Source: DSWT01 sp035373625 (GTDB lineage: Bacteria > Chloroflexota > Anaerolineae > B4-G1 > SLSP01). Taken from it: a stretch of DNA of 64,000 nt. The DNA lies in contig DAOSNS010000008.1 of assembly GCA_035373625.1 (NCBI GenBank), positions 62,001-126,000 on the forward strand. The letters run 5' to 3'. The notes beneath the pieces are model-generated. The model saw nothing but the letters and a program-made list of their open reading frames with translations. It was not told the DNA's origin and searched no databases. Both the position numbers and the translations under genes were made by a program. Shown piece by piece: positions 9,589-18,808 of this stretch. How positions within the stretch are numbered: the stretch's first letter is position 1; every line of letters starts with the position of its first letter.

Positions 9589-11235
9589 GTGAGGGAATCT
9601 GTTTTAGTCATTGGTCTAGATGGAATGACTTTTGATGTACTTAGGCCTTTAATAGCAAAAGGGTTGATGCCTTTGCTGGGTCAGGCTTTTCAACGTGCTG
9701 CATGGGCCCCATTGCGTTCGACCGTGCCTCCCTTTTCAGCGCCCGCTTGGGCTACCTTTATGACAGGTATGAATCCGGGATGGCATGGAGTGATTGCATT
9801 CCAAAAATCGTCCCGGCATGGTGAACCGACACGGCATTTTGTGGACGGAACCCAAATTCCAGATACTTTATGGGAAATAGTCAGTCGGGCCGATGGGCAG
9901 GTCATAGTCATCAATGTGCCTCTGACTTATCCACCGAGGCCAGTTAACGGCATTTTGGTTAGCGGCATGTTGACACCTTCTGCTGCCCACACATTTACCT
10001 ACCCAGCCTATGTTCAAGAACAGCTTGATAACTATATCATTGATTTAGATTATTTGATCGAAGGCCAGGAGTTTCGTCAGGATATTGTTACAGATAAGGC
10101 GAAATTATTGTCTGACTTAACCTATATTGTGGAGCGGCAATCCGCAAATGCGACGCGTCTGTTGCAAACGAATGTGTGGAATTTAGCCGTGGTTGTATTT
10201 ACTGTCACTGATCGTTTGTTACATTTCTTTTGGGATGAAATTCAAGAATTGCTGGCAGAGAATACGGATATACCACTGTACACGGAGCTAATCCGTTTCT
10301 GGAAAACATTGGATGCCGCGTTGGGGCAGTTATTAGCAGTTGCGCTACCGGACACTCGGGTTGTTTTCATCTCTGATCATGGCTTTGGGCCGGCTCCCTA
10401 TTACTATGTTAATGTAAATGTTTGGTTGGAACAACAAGGATGGTTATTCCGCCGTCGAGGATTACGAAGCCAGTTTTCGCCTAGACAGTTACGTGTGACC
10501 CTGGGTAGGATTGCACCTCTAAAAGCTTGGTTGCGCCGGTTGTTGCCTTTTAAGGTTCAGCGCAAGTTGCGGCGTTCTCTTGCGGGGGATGGAGAGGCTG
10601 GCGTGATTGATTGGAACTTGACCCAGGCATACATGGTTCCCTTGTACGCATACACATGTGGCATAGCTATTCCGACTGTGCGAGCTGGCAGAACGGTAAC
10701 TATACAAGAATATGAAGCTCTTCGCCATAACATAATGGTTCGACTGACCAGTTTGTGCGATGCGGAGGGTAGATCCATTGTGCAGCATGTTTATCGGCGT
10801 GAAGACTTATATCATGGTCCGTACTTGGCAGACTTACCTGATGTTGTAGTGGTCTTTAAACCGGCATACGCAGCGATGGTTTCGTTAGCCGAACATTCCA
10901 TAGTGGTTCCCGCGACCTATCGGCTACGTTCCGGGGATCATATGGATAATGGCATTTTCGGGGCATTTGGTCCAGACATTGTGCAAGGAGAAATAGCAGA
11001 CATTGTCAATTTGGTTGATATTACACCTACCATTCTGCATATGTTACGTATTGCACCCCCACGGTGTTTTGATGGTAAGGTTTTAACAACACTTTTTACA
11101 TCTGAGTGGCTAGATAAACATCCTCTTTTGTCGGTTGCGCAACAGGATACGCCTATCACCGGGCAGACTTTTGACTACACTGATGAAGAAGAAGCTCTGA
11201 TACAACAACGTTTAGAACGTCTGGGATATTTATAA
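9589..11235 (+). CDS. Type I phosphodiesterase / alkaline phosphatase superfamily protein (first copy)
   Basis: The preferred start is GTG at 9589 behind AAAGGTG, giving 548 residues. An upstream in-frame TTG at 9553 would overlap the lipoprotein gene. Signatures of the alkaline-phosphatase fold are GLDGM (metal ligand) near the N-terminus, APAWATFMTGMNPG (nucleophile Thr region), VTDRLLHFFW, and SDHGFGPAP (metal ligands). The family (COG3379-like) hydrolyses phosphodiesters or nucleotides, or transfers phosphate groups. No signal peptide is evident, so it may be cytoplasmic or use another route. The following gene is a paralogue four bases downstream. In an EPS locus the pair may process a nucleotide- or lipid-linked precursor; this is inference. 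Confidence 0.8.
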   Translation: MRESVLVIGLDGMTFDVLRPLIAKGLMPLLGQAFQRAAWAPLRSTVPPFSAPAWATFMTGMNPGWHGVIAFQKSSRHGEPTRHFVDGTQIPDTLWEIVSRADGQVIVINVPLTYPPRPVNGILVSGMLTPSAAHTFTYPAYVQEQLDNYIIDLDYLIEGQEFRQDIVTDKAKLLSDLTYIVERQSANATRLLQTNVWNLAVVVFTVTDRLLHFFWDEIQELLAENTDIPLYTELIRFWKTLDAALGQLLAVALPDTRVVFISDHGFGPAPYYYVNVNVWLEQQGWLFRRRGLRSQFSPRQLRVTLGRIAPLKAWLRRLLPFKVQRKLRRSLAGDGEAGVIDWNLTQAYMVPLYAYTCGIAIPTVRAGRTVTIQEYEALRHNIMVRLTSLCDAEGRSIVQHVYRREDLYHGPYLADLPDVVVVFKPAYAAMVSLAEHSIVVPATYRLRSGDHMDNGIFGAFGPDIVQGEIADIVNLVDITPTILHMLRIAPPRCFDGKVLTTLFTSEWLDKHPLLSVAQQDTPITGQTFDYTDEEEALIQQRLERLGYL

Positions 11236-11239
11236 AACT

Positions 11240-12877
11240 ATGAACCGAGTGGCCGTTATTGGTATAGATGGTGCTGATTTGCGACTCATTGAGCCGTGGG
11301 CCAGCACAGGGCAATTACCTACCTTTGCGCGTCTTATGCAACAAGGCGTGGTAGGGCTATTACGCTCAACTATACGTCCAGAGAGTTCTGTGGCGTGGAG
11401 TACTTTTGCTACTGGTTTAAACCCTGGCCGTCATGGTATATTTGGATTTGTGGGATTACAACCCGGTTCCTATCAGTATCGTGTTAATAATGCGCATAAT
11501 GTTCATGGTCACCGATTCTGGCAATGGGCAGGGGCTACCGGTAAGCGGGTGCTTGTGTTAAATGTACCAATGACCTACCCTCCAGAGCCTGTCAATGGTG
11601 CACTGGTTGCCGGCATGTTGACGCCAAGCCTTGAAAGCAATTTTACATATCCGCCTGAGTTGAAACACGAATTGAAAACTATTGGTAGTGGCTACGTGAT
11701 TGATATAGATAAAACGGGGGTAAATGATGGTGAGTATATACAACAATTGATTCATAGTGTAAAGCAACGTAGCCAGGCAATTCAATATCTGGCCCGTACG
11801 CGTGACTGGGAACTGCTGGTGGCGGTTTTTACTGAAACAGACCGTTTACAACATTTCTTTTGGGCGGACATGGATAAGGAACATCCACTACACACATCAA
11901 CAGTATACTCTGAGGCAATTTTGCAAGTCTATCAAGCAATTGATGCGGCACTAGAGCAGATACTATTGATGCTAGGCGATGATGGCCAGTTATGGCTGGT
12001 ATCAGATCATGGTTTCAATGGATGTGCACGCCGTTTCTATGTTAACACCTGGTTGTATCATGAGGGTTTCTTGAAGCTAACCGATACCCGGCACTTAACC
12101 GGTAGATTGGAAGCCGGGTTACAGAACTTGCGTCGTATTCGCTGGATCCGTGCTTTTAAACAGCGTCTCCCGGGTTTGCGCAATCTGTCAATTACACACA
12201 CTCTCCAGCAGCAGGCGCTGTTTCACCTGGTTGATTGGGGTAAAACGCGGGCTTTCTTTAGCGAGGAAGGAGGATTGCGCATCAATGTGCGTGGGCGTGA
12301 ACCATGTGGGGTCGTATCGCCCGGAGTTGCCTATGAAGCCCTTCGTACCTTGTTAATAGAGCAATTACTTGCTCTCAGGGATCCGCTTACTGGAAAATCC
12401 GTTGTCTCTGCTGTCCATCGACGTGAAGAATTGTATACCGGGCCTTATACCATAGAAGCTCCAGATTTGATCGTGGAGCCACAACGAGATAATCCCAAAG
12501 CTGAACACAATTTTATCTTAGCATCACATGCTTCCTCCCTATTAGATACGGCTATGTTTGATTGGTCTTTACCTTATACAGCCAATCATACCTTGGAAGG
12601 GATTTTGATTGCTTATGCGAAACATATAATGCCAGCCAGACGACATTCTGGAGCACGTATCGAGGATATCGCACCGACGGTGTTGGCCGCTTTAGGAATA
12701 TCAATCCCTGATACGATGGATGGCCGAGTTCTGGAGGAATTGTTCGAATCCGGGACACTACAGACACAGTTTGTAGAAAGTCCAGTAGCTCTAAGTACGG
12801 GAAGAAGAGAAGAGTTTACATCTGAGGAAGCAGAGAAAATTCGTTCTCGTTTACAAGACCTGGGCTATTTGGGGTGA
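11240..12877 (+). CDS. Type I phosphodiesterase / alkaline phosphatase superfamily protein (second copy)
   Basis: The product has 545 residues and is paralogous to the preceding protein along its whole length. Shared landmarks are GIDGAD, SVAWSTFATGLNPG, FTETDRLQHFFW, LVSDHGFNG, and a similar C-terminal tail (EEAEKIRSRLQDLGYLG compared with EEEALIQQRLERLGYL). The start ATG lies four bases after the first copy's stop without a strong ribosome site, so translational coupling is likely. Conservation of the metal-ligand motifs in both copies suggests both are active, perhaps on different substrates. It is followed at once by the flippase gene. Confidence 0.8.
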   Translation: MNRVAVIGIDGADLRLIEPWASTGQLPTFARLMQQGVVGLLRSTIRPESSVAWSTFATGLNPGRHGIFGFVGLQPGSYQYRVNNAHNVHGHRFWQWAGATGKRVLVLNVPMTYPPEPVNGALVAGMLTPSLESNFTYPPELKHELKTIGSGYVIDIDKTGVNDGEYIQQLIHSVKQRSQAIQYLARTRDWELLVAVFTETDRLQHFFWADMDKEHPLHTSTVYSEAILQVYQAIDAALEQILLMLGDDGQLWLVSDHGFNGCARRFYVNTWLYHEGFLKLTDTRHLTGRLEAGLQNLRRIRWIRAFKQRLPGLRNLSITHTLQQQALFHLVDWGKTRAFFSEEGGLRINVRGREPCGVVSPGVAYEALRTLLIEQLLALRDPLTGKSVVSAVHRREELYTGPYTIEAPDLIVEPQRDNPKAEHNFILASHASSLLDTAMFDWSLPYTANHTLEGILIAYAKHIMPARRHSGARIEDIAPTVLAALGISIPDTMDGRVLEELFESGTLQTQFVESPVALSTGRREEFTSEEAEKIRSRLQDLGYLG

Positions 12878-12881
12878 CTGT

Positions 12882-14336
12882 GTGACGACTGCATCGCGTT
12901 TACTAAAAAATTCCTTTGCGCTCTCATTGGCTGTAAGCATTGAAAGGGTTGTATCTTTTGTTTTACCGCTCTATATTGCGCGAAATATCGGGGTATCAGG
13001 ATTAGGGTTTTATGCAACAATTACCTCACTTTGGCTAATATTCGAATCTTTGTCTTATCTGGGTCTGGATCAAGTCTTGGTGCGTGATGTCGCACGCAAT
13101 CCTGAACAAGCCCCAATACTATTCATAAATGCCAGTGTTGTAGGTTTATGTTCTTCCCTGATCTTTGGAATAGTGATGATTGGTGTGGCTTATTTATTAA
13201 ATTACCCACCAATTGTAATTCAGAGCATCTACGTTGTAGCAGGATTTGTTTTGGTTTTTGACACTCTGTCAACTGTGGCCGAGGCTATCGTAAAGGGGCT
13301 GGAGCGTATGGAATTCGTGTTATTTGTGCGCTTCCCAGCCAATCTAATCCGTGTTGTCCTTTCAGTTCTGGCATTGTCGCATGGTGCGAGTCTGGTAGCT
13401 GTTTTTTGGATATCGGGATTATTTCAAATTGTGTTGTTATTGGGTTTTACCGGACTCATCTTGTACTGGTACAGGAAAGCCACCCCCTTAAGTGCGCATT
13501 TCCATTTCTCTTGGTCAATATGCCGCCACTTGACACATACAGCTACAGTGTTTTTGGGCATTAGCTTATTTGCGGCTCTTTTTGGTAACGTCAATGTGAT
13601 TTTACTTTCCAAACTACAAAATGAACGGGCCGTAGGTATGTATGATGCAGCCTCTAAAATCGTGCAGATTGGGAAAATGTTATCCCCAGCATTGATGCTT
13701 GCGTTATATCCTACTCTAGCGCGGGCCTTCGCCAGTTCGAAAAACCAACTGGCGAAGTTGGTATTAGAGTTTCTTAAGCTGTTGCTTGTCGTTTTATTGC
13801 CTGCGGTATTTTTTGTATGGATATTTGCCAATGATATCATCCTTTTGTTCTATAAGGATAGTTTTCAAGAAGCAACGGTCTTGCTGCAAGTACTTATTTG
13901 GATACTGCCCCCATTTTTCACAAACAATTTGCTCTTTAGAGCTATGTTAGCAAGTAACAACGAGAAGATTACTTTGAAAGTAGCGGGGATAAATGCTGCG
14001 GTTAATGTAATTTTGAATCTGTTATTGATTCCTGTATTGGGGGCACTAGGGACGTGTATCGCAGAGGTATTGACAACCGTGATCGCATTTGCTCAAAATT
14101 ATTATTACCTGAACCGTAGGGTGTGTCATCTGAACATGAACAGAGCTATTCTTTTCCCTATTTGTGGATTGGGACTTGCGTTTGGAGTATATATGTTGTT
14201 GCTGCCGATTATCGGACTTGCTGCCGTATTGGTAGCATTTGGGGTATATGCTATGGTCTTGATTTTATCTGGGACTTTGGGACACACCGAGTGGCGTTAT
14301 GCAGTTCAGATTTGGCAAAGTATAAAGCCGCTATAA
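12882..14336 (+). CDS. Oligosaccharide flippase, Wzx-like (MOP superfamily)
   Basis: The product has 484 residues with about 14 hydrophobic helices. It starts TASRLLKNSFALSLAVSIER and continues with helices typical of polysaccharide flippases. The C-terminal half has the family pattern GAALGTCIAEVL-like (here LGALGTCIAEVLT). It would carry undecaprenyl-linked repeat units across the cytoplasmic membrane. The GTG start at 12882 lies four bases after the previous stop. No Wzy polymerase is obvious in the window; one of the DUF2142 proteins or a gene upstream of the window may fill that role. Confidence 0.85.
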   Translation: MTTASRLLKNSFALSLAVSIERVVSFVLPLYIARNIGVSGLGFYATITSLWLIFESLSYLGLDQVLVRDVARNPEQAPILFINASVVGLCSSLIFGIVMIGVAYLLNYPPIVIQSIYVVAGFVLVFDTLSTVAEAIVKGLERMEFVLFVRFPANLIRVVLSVLALSHGASLVAVFWISGLFQIVLLLGFTGLILYWYRKATPLSAHFHFSWSICRHLTHTATVFLGISLFAALFGNVNVILLSKLQNERAVGMYDAASKIVQIGKMLSPALMLALYPTLARAFASSKNQLAKLVLEFLKLLLVVLLPAVFFVWIFANDIILLFYKDSFQEATVLLQVLIWILPPFFTNNLLFRAMLASNNEKITLKVAGINAAVNVILNLLLIPVLGALGTCIAEVLTTVIAFAQNYYYLNRRVCHLNMNRAILFPICGLGLAFGVYMLLLPIIGLAAVLVAFGVYAMVLILSGTLGHTEWRYAVQIWQSIKPL

Positions 14337-14338
14337 TT

Positions 14339-15541
14339 ATGAATATATTGTTTGTTTGTCACCATTTACCTTATGCGTTAGCACCGCATAGCGGTGGTCT
14401 AGATGTTTATCACTATATGGCATCGCTGAGTACGTACCATGAAGTATCACTGGTTTCGTTTGTTACTCCACAGGAGATGCAATATGTTGACTCTCTCCGT
14501 CCGCTTTGCCGTCACATAAGAACCATACAATTAGATCGTTCATGGAAGGCGCGGCTAGGCCGTGGCCTTTTGCGAGTGGTCTATCCTATGCAATATGGAC
14601 ATACATTATCTTTGACTTATTACAAGGAATTGCGCCAATTAGCCGAGATGGAGACTTTTGATGTGGTGCATTGTGTTGCTCCCTGGATGGCACAATACCG
14701 ACAGATTGTCCCAAATGCTGCTTGGGTCTTGGATGAGGTAGATATATACTCACAAGTAGCTTGGCAAATCTACCAACAAGCACGAAACATCAAGCGTTTA
14801 TACGCTGGCTTTGAATGGCGAAAACTGGAGCGATATGAATTACGGATATGCCGTCAAATGGATGCCATTGTCGTGCGTTCACCGTATGATCGGATATGGT
14901 TGCAAGCGCGTGTCCCCGGGGTGCAGATAGAAGTTTTACCTCCATGGTTTGAAGGTTTAGATGCCTTATTGCAGATTCCCGCAATCAGGCCACCGGGTAA
15001 TGATGTGCTGTTTATGGGGGCCATGAACCGTCCTCCTAATGTAGAAGCAGTGCTAAAGTTTGTTCGTGATGTTTTACCACTGGTTCAAGCAAAGGTCCCC
15101 AATGTGCATCTGTGGATTGTTGGGGGAAACCCTCGGCCTGAGATTTTGAGATTGCGTGATTATCCTAATGTCAGAGTAACCGGTTATGTGAAGGACTTGA
15201 CAGAGTTTTATCAGAGGGCAGCTGTGGTCATTGCTCCTTTGTCCCAAGCTGGCGGGATTATTGTTAAGGTCTTAAATGGCATGGCTGCTGCACGCCCGGT
15301 CGTGGCAACATCAGTTGCCAATAGAGGCATCGCTGCCGAAGTGGGAAAGACCATTATGATTGCCGATGATGCCTTCAACTTTGCAGCTGCAATTGTGGAG
15401 CTTTTATATAATCTGGAACATTGGAATCGTTTAGCCCAGGCAGGACGGCAGTTTATCCAAGAGAATTATGCCTGGTCAAAAATTATCCAGAATTTGGAAT
15501 CTTTATACAGTGCCGCCTTGACGCGTAAAAGGAGGTCTTGA
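14339..15541 (+). CDS. Glycosyltransferase family 4 (first)
   Basis: The best start is ATG at 14339 (MNILFVCHHLPYALAPHSGG), giving 400 residues. The frame is open further upstream, but only inside the flippase gene. The N-terminal GT-B Rossmann domain has the acceptor-side SGG motif. The C-terminal half has LFMGAMNRPPNVEA, VHLWIVGGNP and the donor-binding region around VIAPLSQAGGIIVKVLNGMA, where a conserved Glu is usual but Gly-Gly-Ile is seen. It is of the TuaC/CapH type and would act at the inner membrane face. It overlaps the next gene by 4 bp. Confidence 0.85.
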   Translation: MNILFVCHHLPYALAPHSGGLDVYHYMASLSTYHEVSLVSFVTPQEMQYVDSLRPLCRHIRTIQLDRSWKARLGRGLLRVVYPMQYGHTLSLTYYKELRQLAEMETFDVVHCVAPWMAQYRQIVPNAAWVLDEVDIYSQVAWQIYQQARNIKRLYAGFEWRKLERYELRICRQMDAIVVRSPYDRIWLQARVPGVQIEVLPPWFEGLDALLQIPAIRPPGNDVLFMGAMNRPPNVEAVLKFVRDVLPLVQAKVPNVHLWIVGGNPRPEILRLRDYPNVRVTGYVKDLTEFYQRAAVVIAPLSQAGGIIVKVLNGMAAARPVVATSVANRGIAAEVGKTIMIADDAFNFAAAIVELLYNLEHWNRLAQAGRQFIQENYAWSKIIQNLESLYSAALTRKRRS

Positions 15542-16707
15542 AGTTGCCTCGTTACCCCATCCTATATTTCCACTCTTCAGCCGACCTCTATGGATCTGAC
15601 CAATGTTTGCTGCGTTTACTCCAGTATATGGATACTGAGGAGTTTGTGCCATTGGTATTACTTCCTGAAAATGGGCCGTTGCTTGATCATCTACGAGCAT
15701 TAGGTGTTGAGACTATCGTGCGCCCATTGCGCATTCTTCACCGTACATCTAGCTATAGCTATTGGGTGCGATTTATGGTGGGGATATTACCTTCGGTGTA
15801 CTATTGCTATCATTTGATTCGACAGCGTGGCATTGCTTTGATTCATAGTAATACCAGCCATGTCCTGGATGGGGGGGTAGCTGCCCGTCTGACTGGTGTT
15901 CCGCATGTGTGGCATGTGCGAGAGATACACTCAACCCAGCCATCCGCAATCCGTATCCTGTTGTCACGTTTTGTTTTGCACCATGCTACAGTTTGCATTG
16001 CTATTTCGGAAGCTACCCGTGAGGCTTTGGGGGCAAAATTAAAAGAGCAAGCAAAAGTCTATACGGTCTATGATGGCATAGAGTTCTCGCGTTTTGCTAA
16101 TGCTGCAACACCAGAAACCTTTTATACTGAATTTGCACTTGATCCTAGCGCACCGTTAATAGGTATGATAGGACGGATTGCGCGTTGGAAAGGGCATCAT
16201 ATCTTTATCAGAGCCGCTGCAGAGGTGCATGCTGTGAATCCTTCGGCGCGTTTTATAATTGTTGGTGATGCTGTAACGGCGGATGATATTGCATTTCGTG
16301 AAGAATTGAAAACAATGGTGCAGCGATTGCACCTGCAAGAAAGTGTCATCTTCACTGGCGTTCGCTCTGATATCCCATCGCTTTTACGTGCTTTCACGCT
16401 CTTTGTTTTACCCTCAGTTAATCCTGAGCCGCTGGGTAATGTTGTGCTTGAAGCTATGGCTGCAGCTTGTCCGGTTATAGCGACTGCCCATGGCGGGCCG
16501 CTGGAAACGGTACTTCCTGGTGAAACTGGCTTGTTGGTTCCACCCGCCGACGCTACAGCTCTGGCAGAGGCTATATTGACATTGTTGGCTTCTCCTGAAT
16601 TGGCAAAGAACATGGGGGTCGCTGGTCAAAACCGCTGCGAGCAATATTTCTCCATTGAGCATTATGTGAAAAATATAACCGCGATTTACCGGAGTGTATT
16701 GCAGTGA
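15538..16707 (+). CDS. Glycosyltransferase family 4 (second)
   Basis: The product has 389 residues. A strong AAAGGAGG ribosome site precedes TTG at 15538, with TTG at 15544 as an alternative. The N-terminal domain has YFHSSADLYGSDQCLLRLL. The C-terminal domain has MIGRIARWKGHHIFI, IIVGDAV and the EX7E donor motif (NPEPLGNVVLEAMAA). This is a retaining GT-B enzyme that adds one sugar to the lipid-linked unit. It shares 4 bp with both neighbours, as expected in a tightly coupled operon. Confidence 0.88.
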   Translation: MKLPRYPILYFHSSADLYGSDQCLLRLLQYMDTEEFVPLVLLPENGPLLDHLRALGVETIVRPLRILHRTSSYSYWVRFMVGILPSVYYCYHLIRQRGIALIHSNTSHVLDGGVAARLTGVPHVWHVREIHSTQPSAIRILLSRFVLHHATVCIAISEATREALGAKLKEQAKVYTVYDGIEFSRFANAATPETFYTEFALDPSAPLIGMIGRIARWKGHHIFIRAAAEVHAVNPSARFIIVGDAVTADDIAFREELKTMVQRLHLQESVIFTGVRSDIPSLLRAFTLFVLPSVNPEPLGNVVLEAMAAACPVIATAHGGPLETVLPGETGLLVPPADATALAEAILTLLASPELAKNMGVAGQNRCEQYFSIEHYVKNITAIYRSVLQ

Positions 16708-17822
16708 TGCTTAGTAGCATGCAGTCTTCGATTAATTCGGACTTACCTTTTCCCTTTGTCTGTCCTTATTGTCAAACCGAATTGGAGGTGACTGAAGTGC
16801 AGGCCAGGTGTCCGGCTTGTGGACATCGTTGGGCTTACCACAAAGGTATCCTTTCTTTCATAAGTGCAGAAGAAGACTATGCTTTTTTGAGCCGTCTAAA
16901 GAAGGTGGAGATGCCCGGCATTGAAGAAGCATTGGCTGATGCAGCTATACGACGAGGTTGGCGTGTCGCTTTAGCTGATTACTATGCTCAGGCTACTACA
17001 CCCGAGCAGCGCGCTTTTGTGATGCATTATACACTTGAAGAAAAACGCGCTGTATGGAAGCTGTTATTACCACCAGGCCAAAATGCTGTTGCCCTTGATT
17101 ATGGTTGTGGTTTTGGTGTGTATAGTTTGAATTTGGCGCGCACTTATCGCCACGTTTATGCGGTTGATCTTACGTTTGCTCGACTGAATTTTCTAAACCA
17201 GCGTATTTTACAAGATGGAATTACCAACATCACTCCTGTCTGGGCAGGAGATTGTTTACCCTTACCGTTTCCAGAAGCAAGTTTTGATCTAGTGGTGATG
17301 AATGGTGTTTTGGAATGGGTCGCAGCAAGTAATGAAGAAGCACCACCTGAACAAATTCAGCAAGCCTATATATCTGAAATGTACCGCCTTTTACGGCCCG
17401 GTGGACATTTTTATCTTGGTATTGAAAACCGCTACGGCTATGGCTATTTCTTTGGCAAGAAGGATGAACATACTTATTTACGATTCTCCACATTGCTTCC
17501 CCGCCGTTTAGCCAATTTATATTCGCAGCTAGCACGTGGCAAACCCTATCGGGAGTATACCTACTCGGCGAAACAGCTGAAATTACTTCTGCACAGAAGT
17601 GGTTTCTCTAAAATGCGTGTTTACGCCTCAATACCAGGATACAATACACCTCGTTTTGTGCTTGATCCTCAAGATACACAAGTATTTTTATCTACATTTG
17701 CTAATCTCATAAAGCCTCGTAATGGGAAAGAACGTTTGTTGAAAGTTATCGCGCCACTGGTGATTAGAATGGGTGTTTTGCAAAAAACATTACCAGCGTT
17801 TATGATTATATCTACGAAGTGA
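16704..17822 (+). CDS. Zinc-ribbon class I SAM-dependent methyltransferase
   Basis: The product has 372 residues. A zinc ribbon of Cys20-x2-Cys23 and Cys36-x2-Cys39 (CPYC, CPACGH) opens the protein. The SAM-binding motif I is DYGCGFG at 132-138, followed by YAVD (motif II), and FDLVVMNGVLEW (motif IV). It starts by an ATGA overlap with the glycosyltransferase and ends overlapping a phosphotransferase-fold gene. The target is unknown; in this setting it is likely a sugar or a phosphate on the glycan. The pairing with a kinase-fold protein recalls the methyltransferase-kinase combination of the WbdD chain terminator, though the two are separate proteins here. Confidence 0.8.
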   Translation: MMLSSMQSSINSDLPFPFVCPYCQTELEVTEVQARCPACGHRWAYHKGILSFISAEEDYAFLSRLKKVEMPGIEEALADAAIRRGWRVALADYYAQATTPEQRAFVMHYTLEEKRAVWKLLLPPGQNAVALDYGCGFGVYSLNLARTYRHVYAVDLTFARLNFLNQRILQDGITNITPVWAGDCLPLPFPEASFDLVVMNGVLEWVAASNEEAPPEQIQQAYISEMYRLLRPGGHFYLGIENRYGYGYFFGKKDEHTYLRFSTLLPRRLANLYSQLARGKPYREYTYSAKQLKLLLHRSGFSKMRVYASIPGYNTPRFVLDPQDTQVFLSTFANLIKPRNGKERLLKVIAPLVIRMGVLQKTLPAFMIISTK

Positions 17823-18808
17823 CCCATATGACCTTGAATATTTTGGAGAATTTAGCACCAGCACTGAACCAAGCATGGCCTGGGGTATCAAATACTGCGT
17901 GGCGCTTTGTGTTAACTACCGCTGCAGGTGAGAACCGCTGTGACGCTAAAGTTACAGTGTTTGTATTTAATGTCGCAGATGCAGTACCTTTGGGAGTGCT
18001 CAAAACATCACTGACGGCTGATGATAGGTGGTTGAAAAACCAGTATAACATTCTTCAGTTTCTAGACCGCTTGCCTATAGAGGGTATTCTTTATCCTCGC
18101 CCCATAGCTATAATTGAGAATGAGCAATATCGTTTCTATCTGGAATCTTATGTAGAAGCCAAGCCGGTTTTTCACTACGGTAAGCGTTTGCATGCAGTGA
18201 TGCTGTGGGCAGTTGAATGGCTAACTAATTTGCATCGTGTGACATCTTCCTTCAATGAATCGGCTATCCAAGATCTGTCTGCTCTGTTGACAACATGGTG
18301 GTCTGTTATTGAACATGCGCGTTGCTTGAAGTCTGAAGTGATACATGCTGCACGTTCTGTTGTTGAAAATGCATTAGTTGCTACAGGGGCTTTACCAACT
18401 GTATTTATGCATGGTGATTTTCATCCCAATCAATTCTTACGAACAGACAAAGCAAGGGGGGTAGGTATTGTTGACTGGGAACATGCTGCTTGTAGGGGAT
18501 GGCCCGTACTAGATTTGATAGAACTGCTTGCCACGACAGCCTATCTGGATGGAAAATATACCTCGACGCCCCATGCTTTTCAATCTTTGTTCATGCAACC
18601 CAAGCCCCATCCCAGTGTCGCTGGATTTCTTGAAAACTATTGGCAGCAGTTAAAACTCCCAATGGATAGTTTGAAGATATTCTTGGGGGTCTATTGCCTG
18701 CATTCCTTGGCGCAAATCATCGCCTTGCGGGGTGATATTTTACCGATTCCTGCGATTATAGATTGGAGTTACTTATTGTTAAAGGCATGGAGACTTGTGG
18801 AGATATGA
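17819..18808 (+). CDS. APH/ChoK-fold phosphotransferase
   Basis: The product has 329 residues from GTG at 17819; an ATG at 17828 is the alternative. The catalytic loop is HGDFHPNQFL (D200, N204) and the metal-binding DxD-like site is IVDWEHA (D219). The domain is of the aminoglycoside/choline kinase type, and the substrate is most likely a sugar or alcohol of the polysaccharide pathway rather than an antibiotic, given the flanking genes. The coding ends overlap the methyltransferase and the next glycosyltransferase by 4 bp each, so all three are translationally coupled. The kinase activity is inferred from motifs. Confidence 0.75.
   Translation: MTHMTLNILENLAPALNQAWPGVSNTAWRFVLTTAAGENRCDAKVTVFVFNVADAVPLGVLKTSLTADDRWLKNQYNILQFLDRLPIEGILYPRPIAIIENEQYRFYLESYVEAKPVFHYGKRLHAVMLWAVEWLTNLHRVTSSFNESAIQDLSALLTTWWSVIEHARCLKSEVIHAARSVVENALVATGALPTVFMHGDFHPNQFLRTDKARGVGIVDWEHAACRGWPVLDLIELLATTAYLDGKYTSTPHAFQSLFMQPKPHPSVAGFLENYWQQLKLPMDSLKIFLGVYCLHSLAQIIALRGDILPIPAIIDWSYLLLKAWRLVEI

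Noticed and set aside
14123..14338. 72-codon N-terminal extension of the first GT4 gene
   Set aside because: It overlaps the end of the flippase gene in another frame, and the normal GT4 start (MNILFVCHH) is at 14339.
17819..18808. Aminoglycoside resistance gene
   Set aside because: The APH-like fold is shared by many sugar and alcohol kinases, and the gene is embedded and translationally coupled in an EPS operon.
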